A stretch of DNA of 64,000 nucleotides from Sympetrum striolatum (lineage: Eukaryota > Arthropoda > Insecta > Odonata > Libellulidae), in assembly GCA_947579665.1 (NCBI GenBank), contig CANPUZ010000046.1:310001-374000 (forward strand), written 5' to 3'. Of the stretch, positions 1 to 11,446 are shown piece by piece. A program made the translations under genes and the position numbers. The notes under the pieces were generated by a model, which was given only the letters and a program-made list of their open reading frames with translations, searched no databases and had not been told where the DNA came from. How positions within the stretch are numbered: the first letter of the stretch is position 1; every line of letters begins with the position of its first letter.

Positions 1-1239
1 AAAAAATCGATCCTCAATAGTACACAATCAGGCTTTCGGAAGTCGCATAGCACCACAACAGCCCTAGTAAAAATAACTGACGATATTCGTAAATCGATGG
101 ATAAAAGCAAATTAACAGCTTTAATACTACTTGATTTTAGTAAAGCCTTCGACTCGGTGGATGCGGAGTTAATGCTTGCCAAATTGCGTTTTATAGGGTT
201 CTCAAAATCTTCAATTAGTTGGTTTTCTTCCTATCTACATGACCGTAAGCAGAAAGTTGTCTCGAATGATTCCTCATCAGCTTGGATAAGTATCAATCGT
301 GGTCTCCCACAGGGATCAACCCTTGGCCCCTTATTGTTTTCTCTGTTTATTAATGACTGTCCTCAAGTAATTAAACATTGTAAGCATCATTTATACGCAG
401 ACGACTTACAGATATACATCGACACCACGATTTCTGGCTTCCATGAATGCATACAGCACGTAAATCATGACCTGGAACAAATTAATAACTGGAGTAAAGA
501 CAATTTTTTGAAAATAAATCCTTCAAAATCGCAAGCCATTGTCATCGGGACACCCAAGTTGATAAGAAGGCTTAATCAAGATAACGATGCAAAGCTCACG
601 TTAGACAACTCGAAGATCACATTTTGTGACTCTGTGAATAATCTGAGTGTTATCATTAATAATAATCTTACGTGGTCGGAACAAATCGTTAATGTGTGTA
701 AAAAAGTTTATTCTTCAATTAATTCTCTTAGACGCCTAGGAAGTTTCCTGACGCCTTCGATTAAAGCTCAACTGATAAATTCATTAATCATGCCACACTT
801 TGACTACGGTGATATTGTTTACCAAGACTTATCCAAAGAATTAGCTACCAAATTGCAGCGTGCCCAGAATGCATCGGTTCGGTTTATCTTTAACTTAAAG
901 AAATTCGACCATATCTCGGGTGCGTTTGAGAAATTGTCTTGGCTTAAGCTCGCTTCTCGTCGAAAATTACACATCTTAACTACAACTTACCGTGTCATGC
1001 GATTACAAACTCCCGATTACCTCTTTTCAGAATTTGTCAGCTTAGGGTCGGTACATAATTGTAACACTAGAGGAAGAAACAATCTACTCATTCCAAATCA
1101 CAGGACGGAAATGCTACATAAATCCTTTGCAGTGACCTCGGTTAATTTATGGAACGCCCTTCCGCAGAGTATCAAATCTTCCTGTTCTATCCACACTTTC
1201 AAGAGGAGATGCCTTTCATATCTTCTAGAGAATCAATAA
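1..1239 (+). CDS. Non-LTR retrotransposon reverse transcriptase, C-terminal part
   Basis: The frame is open from the first base of the window, so the ORF is cut by the window edge, and it ends at a TAA stop (412 codons visible). It encodes the reverse transcriptase of a LINE, which copies element RNA at a nicked target. Visible RT blocks in order are QSGFRKSHST near the start, LILLDFSKAFDSV (first catalytic Asp), GLPQGSTLGPLLFSLFIND, and the catalytic YADDLQIYI box, followed by a thumb/C-terminal region with QRAQNASVRF and WNALPQSIKSS. The catalytic residues are intact and there is no internal stop, so this copy is fairly young. The family is Jockey/I-like; the exact clade is not resolved. 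No RNase H domain follows. The endonuclease half would lie upstream of the window. Confidence 0.95.
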   Translation, partial: KKSILNSTQSGFRKSHSTTTALVKITDDIRKSMDKSKLTALILLDFSKAFDSVDAELMLAKLRFIGFSKSSISWFSSYLHDRKQKVVSNDSSSAWISINRGLPQGSTLGPLLFSLFINDCPQVIKHCKHHLYADDLQIYIDTTISGFHECIQHVNHDLEQINNWSKDNFLKINPSKSQAIVIGTPKLIRRLNQDNDAKLTLDNSKITFCDSVNNLSVIINNNLTWSEQIVNVCKKVYSSINSLRRLGSFLTPSIKAQLINSLIMPHFDYGDIVYQDLSKELATKLQRAQNASVRFIFNLKKFDHISGAFEKLSWLKLASRRKLHILTTTYRVMRLQTPDYLFSEFVSLGSVHNCNTRGRNNLLIPNHRTEMLHKSFAVTSVNLWNALPQSIKSSCSIHTFKRRCLSYLLENQ

Positions 1240-1962
1240 CGCTAATTATCTCCATCATAGCATTTTACCATGAGTCAAGTTCGTTTTTTCTGATTTTTTG
1301 AAGCTGCACGGAACAACACTTCAAACTTCTTTCTTTACTTTGGAATATTTTGTTCGTTTTTGGTACTACAGTTTACATCCAGTATAACCTTTTCTTTTTT
1401 TTTTACTATTTTGTATTTCCATTATATTAACTTACTTTAGATTATTGTTTATGCCTAAATCATGATGTTAACTCTCTTATATAATTATTGTAGAGCGTTA
1501 TTTTTGTATTGATCGTGTTTTATTTTGCTTATTTCTAGTTCAGTCATATTTTTTATCTCAAGTGTATGTATCTACTTACTGTATTTTCTGCATTTCATTT
1601 TTATTAACTCTCATTATTTTTCTTGATAATATGTCTCTAACACTTCTTGTAATTTTCCAGGTTTTATGTACATTTTTTTCTTTAATGTCTTTTAGTTTTT
1701 GCTATCGGTAGGTTTGCGCAGGTTTTCCACACCTCCCTTCTTTGTGGGTGTATTCCTGCAGCGGATATTTTTTCCTAAGCTTTTCTTAGGTTTTTTACAT
1801 CCATAATCCCTTCTTACATTTTCTTCTATTTTCCTCTAAGTTTCATTGATACATGTAATATACTCATAATAATGTAATAACTTAACGACAGGTTAGATGG
1901 AAGAGGAGACTTTTTAGTCTCAATCTCGCCTAATAAAGACCCTAATAATAATAATAATATAG
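1..1962 (+). mobile_element. LINE (Jockey/I-like), 3' part with TAA tail
   Basis: The RT frame (to 1239) is followed by about 700 bases of T-rich 3' UTR without coding signal. It ends with AATAAAGACCC and a short (TAA)n run at about 1932-1960. A TAA-repeat 3' tail is typical of several target-primed LINE families, and I take it as the 3' terminus. The 5' end is outside the window. Confidence 0.85.
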
Positions 1963-2029
1963 AGTTCGAAAATACTGTCGTAGATAAATATTTACATCTT
2001 ATATATATGGAGAAAGTCATGTACTGCCC

Positions 2030-2230
2030 ACATCAGATTTTTTTGAATCCCTTCCCGATAACATAGAAACTTAAAACTCAGCGTAATAACAAACATCATA
2101 AATAAATCTTATATACGCTTTTTAAAGTTTCCCTGAAAGTCCTTGGTTCGATCCCAGAGATAAGAGAGTCTTAATTTTGGATCCTTCCGATATAATATCG
2201 ACTTCCGGACATAGGATAGGATTATGAATT
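2030..2230 (+). repeat. Family A fragments, forward orientation
   Basis: A decayed piece with CCTTGGTTCGATCCCAGAG at about 2141-2160, the module core of the family A repeat described at 38556-39755. Further fragments resembling the inter-module sequence follow. No intact ends are seen. Confidence 0.55.
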
Positions 2231-2374
2231 ACGAGTTGCATGTTGCAAGCACATGTTTGAAATGCTATACTTTGCAAAGACTTAATATTAAAAGCAATAC
2301 CGTGTATTGCTTCTGTTTGCATGCCTGGCCGTAGAATTTTTGCCTTCTGGGTAAATAATTGCAAACATACGCTC

Positions 2375-3067
2375 CAAATAGTAGAGACGCCTGGTGTCGA
2401 ACCCAGGACACACTGGTAGCTGTGAATGCACAGTTAGATTTTTATGAACTTGATCTTGTTTCATACAAGGTTTGAAGTCGATATCATGCCGGGAAGTACC
2501 TAAAATTTATTTCCGTTATCTCCGTAAGAAATGCATTGAGGAATTTAAATGGCCCTTTGGGATCGAACCAAGGACTATCAACGAATATAGAAAATTTGAT
2601 TATGAAATATATTTATGATATCCAACCCCATGCCGAATTGCAAGTTTCTATGCCATCGGAAAAGGGTCCAAAAAAATCTTAAAAATCGCCACAATGCATT
2701 CTAAACGGCCGATTTTTGCCCCGACCTAGCATCGAACCATGGACCATATTCGGCGATGTCTTTTTAATTTTCGTTGGAAAAGCACAGCGTCTAGCGATCC
2801 CTAAAATTTCAACTCTCTACTTTTCCGGGAAGTGCCTCAAAAAAATTTTCGAAAATCCCCGCCATGTAATCTTATGGGGAAAATCGCGACTTTGGGGCCT
2901 TCTGGAATCGAACCCATGACACCGAGGTTCAAAATAGGATTTTTTATGGAGGTCACACGTCATGGCCACCTCGTCGTAAAAATTTCAAGTCGGTGGCACT
3001 TGTGGAACCTGGTTAGAATTTTGATATTGATATAAGTATATCCGGAGAAGCGTCTATATATAATAGA
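2375..3067 (-). repeat. Family A element, truncated copy
   Basis: This copy holds the four modules nearest the TCTATT end, read on the minus strand: module cores at about 2393 (CCTGGTGTCGAACCCAGG on plus), 2561, 2728 and 2905. It then ends in GGAGAAGCGTCTATATATAA and AATAGA at 3067. The hairpin end and two modules are missing. Short ORFs across it are read through repeat sequence and are not genes. Confidence 0.85.
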
Positions 3068-3494
3068 TATACAAAATGGTAATTTTTATCTGAGAAAATT
3101 GATATTTCAACCAATAAAGATCTGATATGTCAGCCTTCACAGTTTTAACACCGAAAAGACAATTTTTCTACGCTTCTAAAACCTCCGGTTACTCCATAGA
3201 GAACTAAAAGTGTTTTAGCAGAAAAAAGTCTGCAAAAAACTGCGAAAAAAGAGTAATATGCCAGCCTCTCAGCTCTTCCTCAACGGTAGTCGATTCGAAG
3301 GAACGCTGCATGCCTCCTTCCGTGAGATACCAACCCGGAAATGCCACAAATTAACCCCTCAGGCGTGAGTAATAGTCACGCATTTAGACACTCAACACAT
3401 GGCGTTATTTCATGTACGTAACCAAACAAACTCGGTCGTCAAGGCGTTGTTTACGGACTGACAAAAACGTTAATAGAATCTGTGTTTTAAAACG
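3068..3494. other. Unassigned intergenic sequence
   Basis: AT-rich sequence between two repeats. I see no coding frame, RNA gene or terminal repeat in it. Confidence 0.5.
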
Positions 3495-4395
3495 CGAAGA
3501 GAGAACTTGGGATCCCTTTTTTAAGGATATTGCGAGTACGGAAGAGTTTGAGATTTGGCATAGTTAAAGTTTATACGGAGAAGGAGTGCAGGAAGCTGAA
3601 ATCTTTGTCCAGAGTATCCTTGGTTCGACTCTGGACGACTCGAATCGTCTCTATCATAAGAAATGCACGTAAAGTTCGTTTTGATCGATTGCAGACGTTT
3701 TTTCTTTTGCAGAATTAAATAAGAAATAACGGTCGTACGAAATCGGGATTGGTACCAAAAGAAAGGTAATTGAATGAAGATTCTTATTTCGGTCGTGGAA
3801 TATCGTATTCGAGTCGAAATTGAGAGAAATCGGACAAAAATGACGACAATTTTGTGAAATTTCTTCGTAGTAAACAAACCAGTTCCCCATGGAGACCAAG
3901 GCGAATCCGAGCTTATGCATTTTCACATTAGGAGGGTATTCTCTCTCCAAACCAAATTAACGGTAGGGACTCATGTCGGAAATTATGAAAAGAGGGCAAT
4001 TAACAGATATGCCAACAGTCGCTAACTGATTAATAAATAACAGGGATATAATTAGGGCGATTTTACGGAATATTTTATGGAAATCGATCTTTAAAATTAA
4101 AAATGACAATGAATTGTATCAAAAAATAAATAAAGCTGCAATTGGGTTTTAATTATTTTTCTAACATTCAAATTTTACATTTATTTAAGGGAATTAAGGC
4201 AAACAACACACCCTAATGACGTATTAGTACACACTCACAGCTGACGTAATAGAAAAATAACGAAATAAATTATAAGTAATGGTTATATAGGTATAATCTT
4301 TGACAAAAGAACCTCAATAAGGTTCAGACTTAAAAATTCAATAAATTATGGTCGAATTTCGAGCGCTGGGCGATCACTAGTTGATATCGAATTAA
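3495..4395 (+). repeat. Family B repeat, long copy
   Basis: This matches 12310-12960 in inverted orientation over most of its length. Shared landmarks are AAGAGAGAACTTGGGATC, GGAGAAGGAGTGCAGGAAGC, a hairpin-like CCAGAGTATCCTTGGTTCG plus ACTCTGG, GAAATGCACGTAAAG, GAATGAAGATTCTTATTTCG, and a far end with CGAATTTCGAGCGCTGGGCG. It is a dispersed element of unknown class. The hairpin carries a GGTTCGACTC motif like a tRNA T-arm. No coding capacity: apparent ORFs on both strands are low-complexity readings of the repeat. Confidence 0.8.
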
Positions 4396-4417
4396 TCGAA
4401 TTTAGAACCAAAAGCCA

Positions 4418-4560
4418 TTCTACGATTTATATAAATAAAATGGAAATTCCGTGGGTGTGTTTGTCTTCGATTGGAGGCCACACTGTTCATCCGATTTGCT
4501 TCAGACTTTATATACGTGTCCTCTGCGACCTGGAAGGAGTAACTCTCCCCTTTATATTCC
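4418..4560 (+). repeat. Helitron-like 5' end motif
   Basis: Contains TATATAAATAAAATGGAAAT then CCGTGGGTGTGTTTGTC and 'CATCCGATTTGCTTCAGACT'. This resembles the widespread arthropod Helitron-type leader, in which a TATA-rich start is followed by GTGTGT..GT and an '..ACCGATTTTGA..' stretch. Class assignment is by resemblance only, and no matching 3' end was paired with it. Confidence 0.4.
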
Positions 4561-4564
4561 ACAA

Positions 4565-4870
4565 TTTCACGGGGTTCGAACCCAGACCGCTCAGATAGTT
4601 GTCCATAAAGAATACACGTAAACTTTCCTTTTCTTAGGTTGCAGGCTTTATTTCTCTTGAAGAATTAAATTAGAAGGAATGGTCTTAAAGAGTCGAGACA
4701 AGCACCAAAAGAACGGGAATTGAATAAAGATTCTTATTTTGGTCGTGGAATATTGTTTTCGAATCGAAATTCCGAGAATTTTGACGAAATACGCTCAAAT
4801 TTTGCAAATATTTAGAGGTTGTAAACAGCCCCTTGACGACCGATCCCATTGTTGAATCCACGCATTTCCC
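4565..4870 (+). repeat. Family B core copy
   Basis: Diverged core copy: GGGGTTCGAACCCAGACC-like motif, AAAGAATACACGTAAACTTT, GAATTGAATAAAGATTCTTA, TTTTGGTCGTGGAATATTG, then AAATTCCGAGAATTTTGAC. Same order as in the copy at 3600-3890. Confidence 0.7.
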
Positions 4871-5022
4871 TGCGTAGAATAGAAAGGGATTATATTTGTG
4901 TATAATTAAAGGGTATTTACTCACTTCACGACCGATAGCTTTAGAATTCAATCCACTTATATATTCCCCGTTATAATATAAAAACGCAACTTTATTTTTG
5001 GTCCGCACAATGTTTTTTAAAA

Positions 5023-5150
5023 ACTAGATGAACCGGTGAGCTTCGTACCACCTAAAATTGATTTGGTTGTGACACTTCGTAGCCAATTATCAATGCTAAT
5101 AAACTTTCCAATTCATTGAGATCGATAACGTACGACACGGAATTGAAATC
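5023..5150 (-). repeat. Helitron-like 3' end, inverted
   Basis: Read on the minus strand it gives CAATGAATTGGAAAGTTTAT, then TGGTACGAAGCTCACCGG and TTCATCTAG at the end. The plus-strand segment 14920-15045 is a diverged copy ending GTTCACGGGGTCATCTAA. The combination ACGAAG..CGGGTCA..CTAG resembles the CTRR terminus of insect Helitrons. Confidence 0.5.
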
Positions 5151-5439
5151 CTCACGCTAAGTCCTCGAGTAGAGAGATAGTAAAACCGTTTTAAAAATAA
5201 AAATCCAGTAAACAATTACGTTGCTGTAAACAAAACTTGGTTGCTACTGACGTCTAAACAAAATCTTAAAAAATTTAAATTTAAATGTTCGTACTTTTTC
5301 CGTGCGATTCTTCACAGGATATTGTTCAGCAAATGTTAAAATCTCACGCAATATTCTCTTCTTCATAAAGTTATTATCAGGATTAATTTTAACTTATATT
5401 CTTAATGCGTTTTGATGGATAAATACATGAACTTGGAAA

Positions 5440-5690
5440 CGCCTTCGTTGTCAAGGGTTGTTTACAATTCGAATTTTTGATAAAATATTCACGCTTTTTA
5501 TCAAAATTCTCGAAATTTCGAATCGTAAACGATATTTCACGACCAAAATAAAAATCTTTATTCTATTCCCCTTCTTTCGGTGCTTGGTTCGACTTTGTGC
5601 GACTATTATTTCTAATTTAAATCTTCAAATGAAAAAAAGCCTGCAGCGAGAAAAATGAACTTTACGTGCATTTCTTATGGAAATGCTTTT
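5440..5690 (-). repeat. Family B core copy, inverted
   Basis: Inverted core copy: TTTACAATTCGAATTTTTGA, ACGATATTTCACGACCAAAA, TAAAAATCTTTATTCTATTC, then AATGAACTTTACGTGCATTT. The 66-codon frame here is the repeat read through, not a gene. Confidence 0.7.
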
Positions 5691-6090
5691 TCGGCTTCTT
5701 GAATTCAACTTAAACCAATAAAGCTGATGATTAAAGAGGACGATATATCACATGGATAACGAGACATTTTCTTTAATAAGGTAACCAGCAATTGCAAGTA
5801 CGTAATTACAGTAAGGAAGCGTAAATTACCACTTTATGAGGGAAGTTTGATGACCTGTATAATCTTGTAAGCTTTTTCAGGCAGTATTTTCTACCTACAG
5901 GTATAAATATATATGTTATAAACATAATTTATATAAAATATATACAAGATTAACAGCCAATTCGTATAATATGATCACATTCTCACATACATATATTCTA
6001 CTACTTACCTAACAAACAAACAGTGCATGCATTACATTGTTAAAACTGTTTTACTCGGTGTTCACGGATTCATTGTGGGTTACGTAACAC
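5691..6090. other. Unassigned intergenic sequence
   Basis: AT-rich, with a TATA-rich patch near 5900-5950. No gene or defined repeat recognised. Confidence 0.5.
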
Positions 6091-6094
6091 GAAA

Positions 6095-6240
6095 TAATGA
6101 CTTTTTCGTTCAAATTCTAAATTATAAAACCAAAACGATAAAAAAACAAGGCCAAAATAAGAATCTTCATTCAATTTCCTTTCATTTGCTACTTTTCTTG
6201 ACTTCGTGGGACCATTATTTCTAATTTAAACTCGTAAATG
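6095..6240 (-). repeat. Family B partial copy, inverted
   Basis: Contains CCAAAATAAGAATCTTCATT, CAATTTCCTTTCATTTG and GACTTCGTGGGACCATTATT, the diagnostic central block of family B. Confidence 0.65.
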
Positions 6241-6329
6241 AAATTATATCCACTTCCCAATATATTTCTAATCATATTTCCCATTTACTAGTATAAGGAG
6301 CCGAGTTCAACGATGCCATTAGTCGTCAC

Positions 6330-6580
6330 GGTAACTGGTTGTTTATAATCGCCAAATAATACTATTTTTTGGACTTTTTCGGGCAAATTCTCGCAAATTA
6401 TACACCAAAAGAGATATAACACGACCAAAATAAGAATCTTCATTCGATTTCCTCTCATTTGGTGCTTGTCTCGACTTCACAGGACCATTATTTCCTATTT
6501 AAATTCGCAAAAGTAAGAAAGACTACAGCGTACTAAAACGAACCTTACGTGCATTTCGCATAGCAAAAGGCTCCCCGGTA
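6330..6580 (-). repeat. Family B core copy, inverted
   Basis: Contains GTTTATAATCGCCAAATAAT, GAGATATAACACGACCAAAA, TAAGAATCTTCATTCGATTT, GACCATTATTTCCTATTTAA and AACGAACCTTACGTGCATTT. With neighbours at 4565, 5440 and 6095 this makes a local cluster of family B copies in both orientations. Confidence 0.7.
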
Positions 6581-6589
6581 GCAGTATGA

Positions 6590-8960
6590 CGTCACACCGC
6601 ATGATTTCATAAAATATCTCCCGAAATTGAATCAGACAGGACACTGCGCTACATCAATTGCTCACTTTGAAGGATTCTCGTACGTTTCATACCATTTTCG
6701 TCTTCTGGGAGGGTCTAAATACATGCATATACTTCATTTCGGTATTTTATTGAAAACTGCACTTAATAACTACGCATTACAAAACATCGAAAATTTATAT
6801 TTGGTCGAACGTAATTCAAAATGGACAACCATAATAAACTTAAACGGAATCCTTTTCACTAATCCAGATGCCACTTTCGGTTAGTTATTCGATTAAATTA
6901 GGACCCGGTGGATTCCTTGAGCAAGTGCCGATATATTTCATTATTTCAGAGTCAAATTTTCGTCTAAAAGGAGTTTTCGACAAATAAATAACATTTTTCA
7001 GAAATACGGCTTCATTTTTACACCAGTTTTGTTCTCCTGGGAAGATAACTCGCAATTATAACCAACTAAATAAATTAAGCGAGATGTAAATGACAACTCA
7101 AACGTGAGGGAAATATATCGCAAGTATCGCATTAATTCCAAAATATGAAGACACTTGAGGTAACGGCGATAAACTCGGGTTAATATTCTTTAAATTTCCC
7201 CTAATTTTGAATTCCTTCGGTCAAACATTTCAACTTTTCCGTCCAGAAAAGAAAATAGCAAAATACGTTCCGATGGACATGATGACGACTTCACTTTTAC
7301 AAACATTATCCTTAAAAAAGTACTTCAAAAGGACTTTTAACAGCTGAGGAGAGAAAGCTTGAGGAATCAACTTCACTTTGACACGATTTCCGCTCGCGCA
7401 GCACGGTTCCTCATAATTTTAATCGTTAAACTCTAAAAAGGAAACAGATTCACGCTGCTGAACGCCATTTCAAACACACTTCGAATTTGGTCAGAATTTT
7501 ACGTGTGTGAAACCCAAAACCACAATCAAATCACCTTAAATAGGCAGCACATCAAATTCACTTCACGTGAAAACCATTTACAACACTTTGCGATGGCTAT
7601 TTTTCATTATCACTCATTACAACTTGCGGAAGTAAATGCAAGCAAAACTAGCAATGTAAATATTAAACACCGATTTCTAAACGTAAACACTCGCGATTTC
7701 ACAAATGCATGCATCGCTATCAAAGTCGAACCCGGTCTTTCCAGATAAACATCACTTGCGCCAATATTCTGCGAGATTACGACACGAAAACCGTTTCGAA
7801 AGTTGGGCAATTCGAATCGTGCTAATCTCCATTGATTATAGATATTAGACGAAGGCGTACCTAGCAACGAAAATCAACAAACATGTTTCACGAGCCATAA
7901 AACCTCGAAAAATTGCCGAAGATGAATTAGAAAATACGTTTTAAAACAGCTCAACTGTCTCATTTCAATGCGGAAGCGGTTCTATCTGTGGGTACGAGTT
8001 ACTCCAAGTATCGATTAACCGATAGCCCACCAACCGAGTCGTAATGTCACATAAAACACTCGCAGAAATGGATATTTTCAACAAGACAGGTCAATATTCT
8101 TCATCAGCATTGTAAATACTGTTACGGATCTCGTTACAGCAACATCGAAAACGAAAGCAGCACCAGACTCACCTTTTAAAAGCCAAACTTGGTGGAATGA
8201 TGGTCTCGAAACACTTCCGGAACTGCCGATGTACCTTCCTCGAAGGTAAATGCACGCAAATCAATTTCAGCGACGAATTCAACGCAATATTTACACGAAT
8301 CCGTTTCTTCTTACAAGGGGCACGTAAACTTTGGGATGAAAACGTAAAACTTCAGAGCTCCAATACACCGACATCCAGAAATAACAAACACATTCAAAAC
8401 AACGTAATTTTGCACCGTGCAAGCCTTTCAAAATAAACTTTCTTCCATTGAAGATATTCCGCCGTCTGCCGATGGTTTACTGACTACATCACAAAGCATG
8501 GCCGTGCTGGACTAGGACGTCTGCTGCTCGCCAGAGGGCAGGGTTATAGCGGAAAGTTCCCTAACAATGAGACGAGCAATTCATCGGTGACGCCATTTTA
8601 GCTCCTTGACCTTGCTTAACTCGCTTATCTAAAAGGAACGAAAAAATCAAATCCTCTACTTTTTCCACCACGATATCTATCTATTAGATACGGAGCCCTG
8701 TTGATAAACAGTATCCTGGCAACACGGTGAAGCAATGAGAAAAGCTATTCAATCAATCAATACTTTAATTTCGCAAAGCCCACCTGCATACTGTTGCTTA
8801 CCTGTTACATATATATCCATTTTCCCCGTATTCTGACGTTCTAAATAGGTAATAACTTATTTATCTTGTATAATAGAAACATTTGTGTATATAAACTTAA
8901 TTATTCGATGTCAGTGTTTCTCGTAAGAAGTATATGAGAGAAAATATCTAACATTAATTT
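6590..8960. other. Unassigned 2.4 kb region
   Basis: No convincing gene. Six-frame translation gives only short frames without recognisable domains. Part of the stretch (about 7380-8620) is less AT-rich than its surroundings and contains several CG dinucleotides, so an undetected promoter or leader exon cannot be excluded. Nothing specific supports one. Confidence 0.4.
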
Positions 8961-9044
8961 TTGTGCGCTTCCCGACATGGGATAGGATTATAAATACTTG
9001 GGAGTCGTTAAAGCTTCAATGGAGTGTTATTTATTGATATTTAG

Positions 9045-9240
9045 TCCGTCCAGAGTATCCTTGGTTCGACTCTGGACGACTGGAATCGTCTCCCTCGTAA
9101 GAAATGCGCGTAAAGTTCGTTTTGATCGATTGCAGACATTTTTTCTTTCGCGGAATTAAATCAGAAATAAAGGTCGTACGAAACCGAGATAAATATCAAA
9201 AGAAAGGAAATTGAATGAAGATTCTTATTTCGGTCGTGGA
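9045..9240 (+). repeat. Family B core copy
   Basis: Contains CCAGAGTATCCTTGGTTCG and ACTCTGGACGAC, then AAGAAATGCGCGTAAAGTTC, TTGATCGATTGCAGACATTT and GAATGAAGATTCTTATTTCG. It stops abruptly after GGTCGTGGA at 9240. It is close in sequence to the copy at 3600-3790. Confidence 0.75.
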
Positions 9241-9539
9241 TGGGTTAATTCTTGAAGCATACTTTGCTTTTGTGCAATAAAAACTATTATAATCAGGTTG
9301 CCTCCTTCAGCAAAGAATATATGGTATTCATTTTCCAATTAATTTCAAAATTACACCTTTTTTACCAAACGCTTCACACCATTCACGCAAGGATACCTTT
9401 CTTAATACAATACACTTGTATAATATCCTTTATTTGCATATCTTATTATACGTATATGGTATGATGCTCAGTTTAACTCACAACAACAGTTACCTTTCAT
9501 AGTAAGAGTAGTTTTTGATGTACGTACCTCAGAAATAAG

Positions 9540-10720
9540 GACATTAATGGAAAAAAGGACACCGTGGTCTAAAAATGAATATAACACAACTGTCAGCTGG
9601 ATTAAATGCCAAGTTTTTGATAGCAAAAGGAACTTTTATTTGGAAAAAAAAAACAAATGACTGAAATGAAGTAATGGTTACTATGCAAATAACATTTTAC
9701 ATTAAATAAGATTTTTTTTACTGTATATTGTATGTATATCTTGTATTTTGTATTTAAGTCTCACATTGACTGCATTATGTAAATAGTTTGGTAATTTTTA
9801 TAAAAAACGAGTCACATTTATGATTTTAAGCCAGACAAGGTATTTTACCTTCTTGATCTACCAATATATTGAAAAATATTTTTGAATTTCAAATTTATTT
9901 TGTAAAGAAAAGCTAATTGAAATTAATAAATAAATATATCATATCATGCTGCCTTTTCATTGATTTCTAGTGAAAAATCATTCAATTTTGTATTTTCATG
10001 ACGTATTATTTAAAAACCTGCATGTTTGTGAATCCAAGGTGACCAAAACTGTTATTTTAAACAAAACAGGAGCTGTTTGGGAAATTAAGACGAATGAAAA
10101 TGGTAAATAAACACTAATTAAAGGAAATGATGACATAGAAATGTTTGTACAGCTCAGAGAGAATCGCCAATGCCTCTGAAAAAGCTTTGATATCAAATAA
10201 TTACTTCTTTGAAGCTCTGAATGATATTATTACTTAATTGATGGCAAAATAATACATGCAGATGTGATCATAGAATACCACTTACCTTGAAACTGAAATA
10301 TCTACTTACCAACTTGGAAAAACAGGATTTGCCATCGATTTTAACACTTTTTTTTGTGTTTTGGTGCTTTCTTTAAGACTGTTGAGAACATCAATTTTTA
10401 TTTTTCTACTGTCATTCACTGTGTTCTTTTAAATATAATTGAAAAGAGTAAACCTTGGTCTAAAAGGTAATATGATTCCACTGTCATTTTAATAAACAGC
10501 AAATGTTTTGACAATTTAAGGAATCTGTACTTGAATAAAAAACTAGTGTCTTAAAGTAAGATGCTAATTATAATTGTACAACTTTTAAATCCAGACAAGG
10601 TACTTACCTTTTAGCTATACTTACGTATGTAAATGTTTATTTGACTTTAAATTTATTTTGTAACAGAAAAATAAGATAGTAACTGCAATAAATATCTATC
10701 TAAACAATACATTGCTTTAT
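9540..10720. repeat. Two diverged direct copies of a 300-400 bp segment
   Basis: Segments 9540-9950 and 10430-10720 share the same order of landmarks: ACCNTGGTCTAAAA, ACTGTCA, CCAGACAAGGTA, TTACCTT, AAATTTATTTTGTAA and a closing AATAAATA run. They look like an old tandem duplication or two insertions of one AT-rich element. No coding signal. The sequence between them (about 9950-10430) is unassigned. Confidence 0.55.
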
Positions 10721-10849
10721 TCTTCAAATAGCATTCAAATAAAATGATTTTTCTGAACATATTTACATACTTTTATTCCCGCGACCTCTTACTGAAGAGA
10801 TTTTGATTATTTCGTTGGGTTTCAATATTTTGGTTTTCCTTTGTGCACT

Positions 10850-11024
10850 TTTAAATCTTGACCCATGACACTGAGGTTCAAAGTCGCCTTTTTCCTGAGG
10901 GTAACACACGTTAAGGCCTATACGCTGTAAAAATTTCAAGTCGATGACGCTTGTGGTTTAGCCTGTGAATTAGTATCCTATCTATGTACATGAATGAATC
11001 CAGAGAAGGAATTATATATAATAG
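10850..11024 (-). repeat. Family A fragment, TCTATT end
   Basis: Only the terminal module remains: GACCCATGACACTGAGGTTC, AAAAATTTCAAGTCGATGAC and AATGAATCCAGAGAAGG, ending in ATATATAATAGA. Confidence 0.8.
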
Positions 11025-11282
11025 AAAGGTTATTTATTTATTTTGGTTGTCAAGGCAGCAATATACAAAATGGCTAAGGATAAAATTATCTATTATCAAA
11101 GAAAGTCAAACAAACTACAATTTGTTTCCTCGACAATGTTGTTAAATGAAAGTTAAGTCATCGAAAACAACGATAGGTAAAATTATAGGTTACAACTAGA
11201 ATTTTACACAACGATACATCAATTGCTATTAAAACCAACAGATACTAGCCGTAATAACAAAACATTTTACAATCTAGAGATG

Positions 11283-11288
11283 TTTATT
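11283..11288 (-). terminator. Candidate poly(A) signal of Lamtor4
   Basis: TTTATT on the plus strand is AATAAA on the minus strand, about 160 bases past the Lamtor4 stop. It is a plausible 3' end signal, though AT-rich sequence produces such hexamers by chance. Confidence 0.4.
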
Positions 11289-11446
11289 TTTAATTTGGAA
11301 GGATTACAAGAATTAAAAGTTTTGAATTTATGACAAATGTAAGTAAATACGACAGGAAATACCAATTTCTGATACAAAACCTAATGGTAACATTTCAATC
11401 CTGACATTCTTCAATGAATGTACGATTTGCCGGATTCCAACTTCTG

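Noticed and set aside
3521..3877. Minus-strand 118-codon frame and its relatives at 12578 and 4685 as conserved proteins
   Set aside because: They are family B repeat copies read through; several frames and both strands are open and none carries a motif.
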